In this document: piece after piece, positions 7,802 through 15,947 of the stretch
Layout of the letters: every line of letters begins with the position of its first letter
Position numbering within the stretch: position 1 is the stretch's first letter
Origin: Seohaeicola_A nanhaiensis
GTDB taxonomy: Bacteria > Pseudomonadota > Alphaproteobacteria > Rhodobacterales > Rhodobacteraceae
DNA: 39,027 nt
Direction: 5' to 3'
NCBI RefSeq assembly: GCF_042654245.1
Contig: NZ_JBHSGI010000003.1
Location: forward strand, 1-39,027
Notes under the pieces: model-generated
What the model was told of the DNA's origin: nothing
Databases searched by the model: none
Seen by the model: the letters and a program-made list of their open reading frames with translations, nothing else
Translations under genes and position numbers: made by a program

Positions 7802-9739
7802 ATGCTGCATGCAATGGAAAGCCGTTGGCGGTATCCAATCGCCATCCTGCTCGGTCTCGGTGTTGGCACCTGGATCGGTGCCGCGATCGCCACGCTTTAT
7901 CTGATGGCGCGATTTGGCGAAGACCTGGGTGGGTTCGATATTTTCGAACTTTGGCTGCTCAATCTGTCTGATCCACGGATCAAGGCAAACCCTGCGGTGG
8001 AACATACTGCGTGGCTCATCACGGCACTTCCTGCCCTGCTTCTGGCGGCGACAGGAGCGACATCCGTTCATCGCGGGTCGCTCACCGATTATGATGATGC
8101 GCATTTCCAGTCGCGCCCCGAGCTCCGCCGCAACCGTATGTCGGCATCTCTTTCCCAGAACGGCTTTCTGTTCGGCAAGCTCGGGTCACCTGCGTCCCGC
8201 GCGCCTTTCGTGTCGGCAACGCCAGATCGCTTCCCACACGCAATGATGATCGCGCCAACGGGCCGGGGCAAAGGGGTAGGCTTCGTTTTGCCGAACCTTT
8301 TGCACTTCCAGGGCAGCGCCGTGATCCTCGACGTCAAGGGCGAGAATTTCGAGAAGACATCCATCCACCGCCAAAAGGCGCTGAACAATCAGGCCTGGTA
8401 CTTTTCGCCCTATGACTACGTTCAGCCCGAGGGCAAGAACGGGCCCGTCCTGACCCGCACGCACCGGTTCAATCCTCTCCAGCGCATTGCCGATCTGCCC
8501 AGCCCCGAGCAGCAATACACCGCCGTCAACACCATGGCGGACTTGTTCCTCATCGTCGAAAGCGTGAACGCACAGAGCTTTTTCCAGGCCGGACGCAGCC
8601 TGTTCGTGGCGTCTTGCCTCTACGCCATCGAGACCGGCAAGCCGACGATCGGTGAGGCGCTGCGGATCATGACTGGCGGCGGCAATAAAAAGGAATTCTA
8701 CAAACGGGCCGCCATGCAGACCGCAAACCCGGTGGTGGCAGAGATTTTCCTGAGCATGGCCGACGAAGTGGACAAGATTCTCGATTCCTATGTCAGTGTG
8801 ATCCGCGGTGCCGGATTGGAGCTCTGGCTCGATCCGGCGGTGGACCGGGCGACACAGGCAAGCGATTTCGACTTCGGGACGTTCCGACGAGAGCCACAGT
8901 CGCTCTATATTGTCGTGCAGCCGGAGCACCTGAAAACACTGGCCCCCCTGATCCGGCTCCTGTTCGCCGATGCCATCGCATGTTTGCAGCGCGCGCATCC
9001 CGGACCGGACGAGCCACATCCCGTCATGTTCCTGATGGATGAATTCGACCAACTGGGCAAACAACCCCTGGTCTTGCAGAGCATCAAGACGATCCGCTCC
9101 TATGGCGGGCGGCTCTTTATCATCTCGCAGTCGATCCCCGGTCTTGAGGGCATCTATGGCGAAACCGACCGCCGCGCGCTGCAGGCCGGTGCGGGTGTGC
9201 AGATCTACATGACCCCGCAGGATGATCGCACCGCCGACGTGCTGTCCGCAGCCCTCGGCAAGCGCACGATCGTGGGCAAGACCAGATCACAGGCAACCGT
9301 GCGCAAGCTCTCGGAAAGTGCAAATATCAGCCGTCGCTCGGAAGAACGGGCGCTGGTATCCCCCGCTGAATTGCTGCGTTTCCCGCTCGACAAGGTCCTA
9401 GTCCTGCCTGAGGGGCAATATCCAATCAAGGCGGATCACATCCGCTACTATGCGGACCGGCATTTTGAGGAGATCGACAAAGCACGGCAGGGGCATTCCT
9501 TGCCCTATCCTCCTGCTGCAGCGCCAGTCTCGAACAGGCCGAAGAAAATCACCCTCGAGCATTCAGAACCTGCAGCACCCGCGGCGATCTCCATGGGCGA
9601 CAAGGAATTCGAGACTGCGGTCCAGACCTATACAGGCGCACTACAGGGATACGCAGAGGCCGCGAGGGCAAAGCCAAAGAAAACACGTTTCGGTGGTCGG
9701 GCGCGCCCATCAACCCTGTTGGAGCAGGCGTCGCCTTGA
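7802..9739 (+). CDS. virD4: VirD4 type IV coupling protein
   Basis: VirD4 is the inner-membrane ATPase that hands the relaxase-DNA complex to the secretion channel. The 645-residue protein has two N-terminal membrane segments (about residues 11-35 and 70-86). It then has Walker A (APTGRGKGVG, 151-160), the conserved VILDVKGENFEKT that follows it, Walker B (VMFLMDEFDQLG, 408-419), and IISQSIPGLEGIYG, typical of TraG/VirD4. The C-terminal 80 residues are Pro- and Ala-rich. It starts 12 bases after the relaxase stop, giving a mobC-virD2-virD4 operon. A weak hairpin (GACTGC at 9758-9763 with GCAGTC at 9771-9776) follows the gene. Confidence 0.92.
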   Translation: MLHAMESRWRYPIAILLGLGVGTWIGAAIATLYLMARFGEDLGGFDIFELWLLNLSDPRIKANPAVEHTAWLITALPALLLAATGATSVHRGSLTDYDDAHFQSRPELRRNRMSASLSQNGFLFGKLGSPASRAPFVSATPDRFPHAMMIAPTGRGKGVGFVLPNLLHFQGSAVILDVKGENFEKTSIHRQKALNNQAWYFSPYDYVQPEGKNGPVLTRTHRFNPLQRIADLPSPEQQYTAVNTMADLFLIVESVNAQSFFQAGRSLFVASCLYAIETGKPTIGEALRIMTGGGNKKEFYKRAAMQTANPVVAEIFLSMADEVDKILDSYVSVIRGAGLELWLDPAVDRATQASDFDFGTFRREPQSLYIVVQPEHLKTLAPLIRLLFADAIACLQRAHPGPDEPHPVMFLMDEFDQLGKQPLVLQSIKTIRSYGGRLFIISQSIPGLEGIYGETDRRALQAGAGVQIYMTPQDDRTADVLSAALGKRTIVGKTRSQATVRKLSESANISRRSEERALVSPAELLRFPLDKVLVLPEGQYPIKADHIRYYADRHFEEIDKARQGHSLPYPPAAAPVSNRPKKITLEHSEPAAPAAISMGDKEFETAVQTYTGALQGYAEAARAKPKKTRFGGRARPSTLLEQASP

Positions 9740-9815
9740 ATCCTGGGAATGAGGCCTGACTGCTTTTCTCGCAGTCCGTGGTGCTGATCACTGAACTGTT
9801 TGGAAAGGGCTGGCT

Positions 9816-10160
9816 TCAGTCCGCCAAGTCGTCGAGCGTGACGTCGAGGGCGCTTGCCAATGCGCGCAGGGTTGTGACCGAACCTTGCTTGCGGCCGGTT
9901 TCGATCTCGGCGACGGTGACGCGGTTCACGCCCGCCTTCTCGGCCAGCGCTGCCTGTGTCAGACCTCGCAGATCTCGGTATACACGCAGGGCGTTTTCGC
10001 CATTCAGCAGGCGATCCACGAAGTCCGATGGGACAAGCTCTTCTTCTCCCGCCGCCAGCGCAGCCTTGGCGCGGTCATAGCTCTGCAGATCAGCCAGATC
10101 TTCAGCCGCAGCCTGCAGGCGGTCGTATTCTTCGCGGGGGATCGTCACCATCTCGTTCAT
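9816..10160 (-). CDS. XRE-family antitoxin
   Basis: This 114-residue protein has a C-terminal Cro/C1-type helix-turn-helix (ALRVYRDLRGLTQAALAEKA, then GVNRVTVAEIETGRKQGS, residues about 57-95). Its N-terminal region begins MVTIPREEYDRLQAAAEDLAD, which resembles antitoxin dimerisation segments. It starts 11 bases after the toxin stop, on the same strand, with AGGAC nearby as ribosome site. Antitoxins of this kind bind and neutralise the toxin and repress the shared promoter. The toxin-first order is that of HigBA-type modules. The gene is convergent with virD4, ending 76 bases from its stop. Confidence 0.8.
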   Translation of the reverse strand: MNEMVTIPREEYDRLQAAAEDLADLQSYDRAKAALAAGEEELVPSDFVDRLLNGENALRVYRDLRGLTQAALAEKAGVNRVTVAEIETGRKQGSVTTLRALASALDVTLDDLAD

Positions 10161-10171
10161 GTCATGTCCTT

Positions 10172-10423
10172 TCAGTCATAGATTCCGCCACGGGGTCCGA
10201 TATCCAGAACAGCCAGGACATTGCCTTGCTCATCCATAATAACACGCCAATCGCCTACCCTTAGGCGAATACCCTCCCGGCCCTTGAGGGACTTTACATT
10301 GTTGGCCTGCGATGAAGGGTCTTGCGCATAAGCCTCAATCTTGGAGCGGATCAGCGCGGCAGTGTTCTCGGGCATTCGGCGCAACATTTTGATTGCGGCC
10401 TTCGTATAGCTGATCTGCTTCAT
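10172..10423 (-). CDS. RelE/HigB-family toxin
   Basis: This 83-residue basic protein starts MKQISYTKAAIKMLRRMPEN and ends VLDIGPRGGIYD. The pattern of an N-terminal basic helix pair, a strand GIRLRVGDWRVIMDEQGNVL with Arg residues, and a short C-terminal strand is that of RelE-type ribosome-dependent mRNA interferases. The ATG at 10423 is preferred to the longer frame (10531), because that extension runs through an inverted repeat and the end of virB11. With the following XRE gene it forms a type II toxin-antitoxin pair, likely helping plasmid maintenance. Its promoter is discussed under the inverted repeat just upstream. Confidence 0.8.
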   Translation of the reverse strand: MKQISYTKAAIKMLRRMPENTAALIRSKIEAYAQDPSSQANNVKSLKGREGIRLRVGDWRVIMDEQGNVLAVLDIGPRGGIYD

Positions 10424-10425
10424 GG

Positions 10426-10481
10426 TGTAGCTATGGGCGACATTTCCGATAAAGTCAAGCGAAATGTCGCTAAGAGCTACA
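10426..10481 (-). promoter_or_regulatory. Double inverted repeat over the toxin-antitoxin promoter (likely operator)
   Basis: Two perfect repeats are nested. TGTAGCT (10426-10432) pairs with AGCTACA (10475-10481), and GCGACATTTC (10437-10446) pairs with GAAATGTCGC (10461-10470). Equal four-base spacers separate them and a 14-base loop lies in the middle. The block ends two bases before the toxin ATG. On the minus strand the loop contains TTGACT, and 17 bases later comes CATAGC, a plausible -35/-10 pair embedded in the repeat. This suits binding by the XRE antitoxin dimer. The virB11 stop codon lies inside the outer arm. A terminator for virB is less likely because no T tract follows. Confidence 0.65.
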
Positions 10482-11502
10482 TGTATTTCAGGTCCGAGCC
10501 GATCGCCTGACCTGACTTGCCCGGCAGCCACACCTGTTCGACCCCGCGCCGTCCGTCCTTCCGACCGAGCTGCACCACGACATCGATGCTGGACGCGGCA
10601 TAGCGCCTTACCTCCTCAAAGCTCATATTGATGCCCACCGACATGACCATGAGGGCTAGGCGGTCGAGCGCCTTCTGCGCGGTATCGGCGTGAATTGTGG
10701 TGAAAGAGCCTGAATGGCCGGTGTTGATCGCGTCGAGGAAGGTCTTGCACTCATCGCCGCGCAATTCGCCAAGAATTATCCGGTCAGGACGCATGCGCAA
10801 AGAGGTCTCCAGCAACTTGGCCGCGGTGCGCTCACTTGAGGGGACACGGTCCGCCTTGAGCATCGCGCGATTGGGCTGCGGTGGAAAGAGCTCGAATGCG
10901 TCCTCGATGGTCACGATACGTTCCGTCTCGGTTACCAGCGCGAGAAGCGCCCGAGCAAAAGTCGTTTTGCCCGTGGACGTCCCGCCGCTGATCATGATGT
11001 TCAACCGCTCGTCGATGCAGAGTTTCATGGCGGCTCGAATATCCCCCGCCTCGGTCAGTGCGATCACCCGTTCGGCTTTTGCCTGTCGTTCGGCGTCCAG
11101 GTCTATCAATGCACCGTGCAACAGACACATGTCGCCCAAGGTGAGTTGGTCTTCACTATAGCGGCGCAAGGTGATCGACGGCCCGCCATCCACGACCGGT
11201 GGATAGACGACCTGTGCCCGGATCGGCTTGCCATTCATCTCAATCTTGCCGGAGACGAGCGGCTTTTTCTCGCTGATCTGTCCGTGGGTGGCGCTGGCAA
11301 TGGATGTTGCAAGGTCCCGAGCTTGGGAAGGGGAGAAAAACACACCTTCGAGGCCGACCATATGCTCAGCCCCCCGGGTTTCCACCCAGACCTTTCCATC
11401 GGGATTGACCGCTATTTCGACCACGCAGGGATCGGCGAGCGGTGCAGCCAGAGGTTTTAGATAGGTCGAAAGAAAACTGGCTTTTTCTGCCGCCGGGTTC
11501 AT
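10477..11502 (-). CDS. virB11: VirB11 secretion ATPase
   Basis: This hexameric cytoplasmic ATPase powers pilus assembly and substrate transfer. The 341-residue protein has an N-terminal domain (residues 1-120), Walker A (SGGTSTGKTT, 172-181), the Asp box (IVTIEDAFEL), Walker B (RIILGELRGDE, 241-251) and the His box (GHSGSFTTIHADT, 262-274). The ATG at 11502 starts MNPAAEKASFLSTYL. A longer frame to 11616 exists but is rejected because it has no family-like sequence. It is the last gene of the virB operon, 110 bases after virB10. That leader contains TCCCTTCGGTC on the plus strand (11555-11565), also found in the oriT repeats. Confidence 0.92.
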   Translation of the reverse strand: MNPAAEKASFLSTYLKPLAAPLADPCVVEIAVNPDGKVWVETRGAEHMVGLEGVFFSPSQARDLATSIASATHGQISEKKPLVSGKIEMNGKPIRAQVVYPPVVDGGPSITLRRYSEDQLTLGDMCLLHGALIDLDAERQAKAERVIALTEAGDIRAAMKLCIDERLNIMISGGTSTGKTTFARALLALVTETERIVTIEDAFELFPPQPNRAMLKADRVPSSERTAAKLLETSLRMRPDRIILGELRGDECKTFLDAINTGHSGSFTTIHADTAQKALDRLALMVMSVGINMSFEEVRRYAASSIDVVVQLGRKDGRRGVEQVWLPGKSGQAIGSDLKYM

Positions 11503-11612
11503 GGCTGGCCGCCCGTGTGTTTCAGGTTTGTGTTGCTTTGAGACACGCGGCCTCTCCCTTCGGTCGAACGCGTGTTTCGGCACATGATTATTTTGTCGAA
11601 CCTGAAACGCAC

Positions 11613-13070
11613 TCAATAGAACTCGAGATCACGGTCGACGATCACACTGATCGCAGCACCTGGCTGGACCGAAATAACCGGAGGCAGGGTGGTATATTCG
11701 CCGATCACCGCATTGGTGGCCTGCGAAAAACTGCCCGCGACATCCTCGGCAATTTCTGATCCGGTCTCGGAGCTGGCCTCGGATGCGGCGATTGCCGGTC
11801 CTGCGCCGATGATCGAGAGCAATGCGGCTGTGCCAAAGCGCAGCCCAAAGCGGGAGTTCACGGAGCCAGTGACGCCCGAGCGGCCCTGATCGTCCGCGCC
11901 AAATGCGGCGAGCTGAACCGATTGCCCCTCGGGTGTGACGATGCGTGACCAGCCAACCAGAATGCGGGCCTGGCCCAAAGAGACATTCGAATTGTAGGTC
12001 CCGAAGAGGCGGGAGCCTTCGGGAATGAGAACGCGGGACTGATCGAAACTCCAGACCGGGTAGTTCACGATGGCGGTAATCTGTCCGGGCAATGTGGATT
12101 CGATGGCGGTTTCCAGTGACGCTTGAATGAGCGTGCCCTGCAGAACCGTATTGGAAGGATTGGCGATTACCTCCGCTGTCGCGACTTGAACGGGCTGGGC
12201 ACCGTCCAACACGAAGGCGCGCGCCGCCGCATCTCCGACCGCAGGTCCCCTCTCAGGGTCAGATGCCGGACTGCCCGTCAGGCCGCCCGCATCAAAGATC
12301 ACCCCTTCGGACCGGATTTGTGTGTTGCGCAGCGCCGCCGCCTCGGCACGCCGACGGTCCAGTTCAGCCCGTCGCGCGGCTTCCTCGGCAGCGAGCTGAT
12401 CCCGCTCGGTTTGCGCGCGTAGAGCGTCACGCATACCGTCATCGATCTGCTGTTGCAGGGCGTCGTTCTGGCGCTGCAGTCCGAGCATTTGCTCCATCAA
12501 CTGCTCCATCCGGCCATCGGCAACACGCGCGCGTGCGGCAACCTCATCAGCGAGACGTTTTTGCGCTTCAAGATCGGCTTCTGCCAACCGGGTGTCCATC
12601 TCGCTTTGCATCTGGGCGATGAGCGCCGTGTTCTGTTCCTGGACCGAGCGCAGCGCTTCGGCCAGCTCGGCGGAATTGTCGGGGGCAGGGGCCTCGGCCA
12701 GTCTTGCCAACTGGGCTTGTAGGGCGACCACGTCGCTCGCAAGCTTGGCGTTCTGTTCCTCGAGGGCTTGGCGCTGCGCCGCGAGTTCATCCTCGATTGG
12801 TCCGGGATCGAACCTAGGCTCTGATCTTTGTTCGGTCGGTTCCGCGTCGGTTGTCATGCGGCCGAACCCGTCACCGTCGACCTGATCCTGAAAGTCGTCG
12901 GCTTTCGATGTTTCAACGGCAGAAGTGATGCCGCTGCCTTGCACAAGCGGGTAGGCAATGATGGCGGTCCCAGCCAGAAGCAATGCACCCAAACCAAGCC
13001 TGAGCCCGAGAGATGCGCGCCGCTTGGGTGCGAAGCTGTATTCCTTTTCCCCGGTTTTCTCGTCGCTCAT
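11613..13070 (-). CDS. virB10: VirB10 channel protein
   Basis: VirB10 spans the envelope, linking the inner-membrane ATPases to the outer-membrane pore. The 485-residue protein has a short cytoplasmic N-terminus and one membrane helix (about residues 22-44, ending IIAYPLVQG). A long coiled-coil region rich in Gln, Glu and Ala follows (about 75-245), where other VirB10 proteins are usually Pro-rich. The conserved C-terminal beta-barrel domain includes VIANPSNTVLQGTLIQASLE, YPVWSFDQSRVLIPEGSRLF and GWSRIVTPEGQSVQLAAFGA. The start lies two bases after the virB9 stop. The coiled-coil linker is the one unusual trait. Confidence 0.92.
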   Translation of the reverse strand: MSDEKTGEKEYSFAPKRRASLGLRLGLGALLLAGTAIIAYPLVQGSGITSAVETSKADDFQDQVDGDGFGRMTTDAEPTEQRSEPRFDPGPIEDELAAQRQALEEQNAKLASDVVALQAQLARLAEAPAPDNSAELAEALRSVQEQNTALIAQMQSEMDTRLAEADLEAQKRLADEVAARARVADGRMEQLMEQMLGLQRQNDALQQQIDDGMRDALRAQTERDQLAAEEAARRAELDRRRAEAAALRNTQIRSEGVIFDAGGLTGSPASDPERGPAVGDAAARAFVLDGAQPVQVATAEVIANPSNTVLQGTLIQASLETAIESTLPGQITAIVNYPVWSFDQSRVLIPEGSRLFGTYNSNVSLGQARILVGWSRIVTPEGQSVQLAAFGADDQGRSGVTGSVNSRFGLRFGTAALLSIIGAGPAIAASEASSETGSEIAEDVAGSFSQATNAVIGEYTTLPPVISVQPGAAISVIVDRDLEFY

Positions 13071-13072
13071 GA

Positions 13073-13804
13073 TCAGAACTCCCGTCCACGCAGGGCGGCC
13101 ACGGCGGCAGCCTCGGTCGTGAACCCACCAGTTTCCCGGGTAATGCAGATATGATCGTCGCCCATGCGGATGGTGTAGGCGTCCCGCACGCCGGTGACCC
13201 GCACGACCGCACCTTGCGTCTGGCTGTTCTGGGTGATCTCGTAGCCTTGGGCGTTCAAGCCGAAGATCGAGGGCCGCACGCCGGGCCGGAATTCAAAGAA
13301 GGTCGAGCGCCCATCATTCCAGACCCGCACCGGGCGGATCGCACCGCTGCCCGCGTACTGATAGCCGGTATCTCGGCCTCCAGCCGCAAGCTGGGGCCCG
13401 GCGGGTCGCTCGTCGGGAAAGTTTACGACGACCCGGAAAGACTGTGTCCGCGAGCGTCCCTCTGTCAGATAGAAGGCGACAGCGCGGCGGTTGGTAAAGA
13501 TCGTCAGGTTTGTCGCGGCCCGTGCCTCGACAGGCTTGATCGAGATCGTATTGCGGTTTGACAGAACCTCCACTTCATAGGACGCGGAGTCACCGATCAG
13601 GACTTGATTGATCCGTTCGCCGGGACCGAGTTCGATTGACGTGTTTACCCGAAGGTGGGTGTCGATCCGGATCACATCCGTAGGGTTGAAGGTCACGTGG
13701 CGAACGCGGGCGTCCTGACCCATGGTGACCGGTGCGCGCTCGGCCAAGGCGGGCGTTCCGAACAACCCGCCGACCGTTGCGATGGCAATTATAAAGGTTT
13801 TCAT
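13073..13804 (-). CDS. virB9: VirB9 channel protein
   Basis: This 243-residue periplasmic and outer-membrane core component partners VirB7 and VirB10. A signal peptide (MKTFIIAIATVGGLFGTPALA, cleaved before ERAPV) leads into the N-terminal beta-domain (VRHVTFNPTDVIRIDTHLRV, then NTISIKPVEARAATNLTIFT). The C-terminal domain holds RPVRVWNDGRSTFFEFRPG, a hallmark of VirB9/TraO proteins, and ends near DHICITRETGGF. It starts three bases after the virB8 stop within the virB operon. Confidence 0.92.
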   Translation of the reverse strand: MKTFIIAIATVGGLFGTPALAERAPVTMGQDARVRHVTFNPTDVIRIDTHLRVNTSIELGPGERINQVLIGDSASYEVEVLSNRNTISIKPVEARAATNLTIFTNRRAVAFYLTEGRSRTQSFRVVVNFPDERPAGPQLAAGGRDTGYQYAGSGAIRPVRVWNDGRSTFFEFRPGVRPSIFGLNAQGYEITQNSQTQGAVVRVTGVRDAYTIRMGDDHICITRETGGFTTEAAAVAALRGREF

Positions 13805-13807
13805 GAA

Positions 13808-14452
13808 CTATTCTCGTGTCAGTGTTTCGGCATCGACCCGGTAAGCGGTCACCGAGAAGCCAAGGGGATTTTCCCAAACGCGTGTCAGGGAGCGTTCGCG
13901 GCGGGGGGCAAACTCAAACCCTACGGTGGCGATGAATGTTTGCGTGACGGGGGTCTGGTTGGGTCGGGTGAGGCGTTTGTCGAACCGGATCTGAGCCACT
14001 TCGTCCTGCAGGAAGGTGATCGCCCGCACGCGGACATCGACCTGCGCATTCGCGCCGTAGCTGCGCGGTGGATAATTCTCCGACCCCGCGGTCCAGAGTT
14101 CTATCAGCGAGGCGCGGGCGGGCCCACTGGAGCGCCGCTGGACACTTTCGAGCCGTTCTTGAATGCCGTTCCTGAAATAGCTTTCGCGGTCGCTGATATA
14201 GCTAACAAGCAGGGATTCCTTGATCGCTTCCTCATCGGTGATACCGGTTGGCTGAACCTGGTAGATGCGTTCTGCTGCACCCGACGTGCTGTCGACGAGG
14301 ACCGTAAACACTTCGGTTTCGCGCAGGGGCAACATAACCGTAATGGTCAGGGCCAACAGCACGGATACGGCGCAGGAACAGCCCGCAACGATCCATGCCG
14401 CGCGCGCTGCCCGGCGCGGACCCATCACCAAATCGATATCGAAATCACTCAT
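13808..14452 (-). CDS. virB8: VirB8 inner-membrane assembly protein
   Basis: This 214-residue bitopic protein nucleates the secretion complex. It has a short cytoplasmic N-terminus, one membrane helix (about residues 18-42, ending TITVMLPLRETE) and a periplasmic NTF2-like domain. Conserved VirB8 features include ESLLVSYISDRESYF, the Tyr-rich YPPRSYGANAQVDVRV and a C-terminal ENPLGFSVTAYRVDAETL. It starts two bases after the virB6 stop. Length and order (virB6-8-9-10) are normal for the family. Confidence 0.92.
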   Translation of the reverse strand: MSDFDIDLVMGPRRAARAAWIVAGCSCAVSVLLALTITVMLPLRETEVFTVLVDSTSGAAERIYQVQPTGITDEEAIKESLLVSYISDRESYFRNGIQERLESVQRRSSGPARASLIELWTAGSENYPPRSYGANAQVDVRVRAITFLQDEVAQIRFDKRLTRPNQTPVTQTFIATVGFEFAPRRERSLTRVWENPLGFSVTAYRVDAETLTRE

Positions 14453-14454
14453 GA

Positions 14455-15456
14455 CTATCCCTTCTTCATCTTTCCAGCGAGCTTGACCGCACCGCCCGCA
14501 TAGCTCCCGGCACGGGCCGCGCTGGACGATCGATCGGAGACGCCTTGTCCCTGAAGTCCTGCGTTGAAGCCCCGTCGCATGTCATCTCCGCCCCGGATCG
14601 CGGCACCGGTATTGCGCCATGCGTTCCCGGGCATCCGCGCGGCATTTGCACCGATCGAGGCGAGGCCGATGTTCGTGGCGGCAAGCCCTTGCGCGAAAGT
14701 TGGCACGAGCAACATCAGGCCGGCGCCGATCATCATCACCACGACAAACGAAATCGCGTCCCCGAGTGTTTCGACGCTGTCGAGGCTCCCCGGCGCGACG
14801 GCGTTGCCAGTGGCAATGGTAAATCCTGCCATGGCAGCCACGAAAAGCGGCACAAAGGAAAAACCGATGGCGAGTTTGACCCAGGCCTCGAACAGCGGCG
14901 CGGATTGTTTGAACAAGGTGCAGGCCACGGCCACAGGTGCGATAGCGATCAATACCGCCAACATGATCTTGGCAGCCGACAGAACGATGATGGTGATCGT
15001 CGCCATGGCGGCGGCCACAAGAAACATGACCACGCTGGTCATGGCACCGGCCAGCCAGCCTCCATTCTGGCTGATCGCCTGTCCGACATTAAGGGCTTGG
15101 GAGTAGAGATTGTCGATTCCATCATAAAGGTTCCCAACTGTGCCGCCTGATAGTGAGTTCAGTATCCCCGCGCCGAGCTCCGCCGGGGCGTTTGTCAAAG
15201 CGTCATAGGGGACAGAGAGGTTCGCGAAGGTCAGGAACACGTTCACCAACGCCAAACGCAGACCAAGGGCGACGATCGTTGCACGCGTAAGTTCAACGCT
15301 TTGGATCAGCAAATTAGCACCAACGAGGATCGTTACTAATACGGACGCTGCTCGCACCACGGGGCGCACAGCTGCAACGGTGTTGTCATAAGTATCAGCT
15401 GCGACACCTGCCACAGTCGCGTCGACCATGGTCAATACGTCCGCGATGATCGCCAT
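14455..15456 (-). CDS. virB6: VirB6 polytopic membrane protein
   Basis: This 333-residue inner-membrane protein has about six hydrophobic segments, for example in residues 36-52, 65-80, 137-180, 190-215 and 235-260. A central loop is rich in Gly, Ala and Ser, and the soluble C-terminus is Gly- and Arg-rich (about 280-333). This is the VirB6/TrbL arrangement, in which the periplasmic loop contacts substrate DNA. IAPVAVACTLFKQSAPLFEAW is a recognisable VirB6 segment. The start overlaps the stop of the upstream exported protein by one base (TAATG). Confidence 0.88.
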   Translation of the reverse strand: MAIIADVLTMVDATVAGVAADTYDNTVAAVRPVVRAASVLVTILVGANLLIQSVELTRATIVALGLRLALVNVFLTFANLSVPYDALTNAPAELGAGILNSLSGGTVGNLYDGIDNLYSQALNVGQAISQNGGWLAGAMTSVVMFLVAAAMATITIIVLSAAKIMLAVLIAIAPVAVACTLFKQSAPLFEAWVKLAIGFSFVPLFVAAMAGFTIATGNAVAPGSLDSVETLGDAISFVVVMMIGAGLMLLVPTFAQGLAATNIGLASIGANAARMPGNAWRNTGAAIRGGDDMRRGFNAGLQGQGVSDRSSSAARAGSYAGGAVKLAGKMKKG

Positions 15457-15944
15457 TACGCGCCACAGCTTTCTTCGCGAAAGGTTGCATACCGTTGATC
15501 AATGGTATTCCAATCCGCGTTTCGATACCGGCGCATGGTATTGAAATCCGCCGCTGTGAGCGCATGCGCAGGCTTGTCGACCCGTTCTGTTGTGAACGCA
15601 TCGAGCGACCCGAGATTATAGATGCAGCCGCAGAAGCCCTGCGACATTGCAAGCTCTCTCAGGTCGGTGCCGAAGCCCCATCGAACCGCTCCACGGAAAA
15701 TCTCGTTGCCGAAAAACTCAGTGTCCGGATAGCTGAAGGTGCAGGTTTGCGGCTTCGGGAACATCAAGAACCCTCTTGCCTGTACCTCGCGCATCAGATC
15801 GAGGAGGCGCTCTTCCTCCCCATTTTCGGTGGCAGTGACGACCTCCCCGAGCAACGTATCGTCGGGCAGGTCTTGCAAGTCTTCCGCCCAGGCACTGCCT
15901 GCTAGGGTGATGAAAACTGCAAGTGCTTTGAGTGATGTATTCAA
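15456..15944 (-). CDS. Exported Cys-containing protein inside the virB operon
   Basis: This 162-residue protein has a clear signal peptide (FITLAGSAWA, cleaved before EDLQDL at about residue 21). The mature domain has four Cys at 68, 105, 107 and 160, with a GFCGCIYN motif that could form disulphides. It is not a lipoprotein and is unlike VirB7. I know no named family. Its position between virB5 and virB6, and its coupling to both (two-base spacing after the virB5 stop region and a one-base overlap with virB6), argue for a part in the secretion system or in surface or entry exclusion. Start: TTG at 15944 with GAGGA about eight bases upstream. Confidence 0.65.
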   Translation of the reverse strand: MNTSLKALAVFITLAGSAWAEDLQDLPDDTLLGEVVTATENGEEERLLDLMREVQARGFLMFPKPQTCTFSYPDTEFFGNEIFRGAVRWGFGTDLRELAMSQGFCGCIYNLGSLDAFTTERVDKPAHALTAADFNTMRRYRNADWNTIDQRYATFREESCGA

Positions 15945-15947
15945 GGG

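Noticed and set aside
10426..10481. Rho-independent terminator of the virB operon
   Set aside because: The hairpin is long enough, but no T tract follows and it overlaps the toxin promoter. Operator function is more likely.
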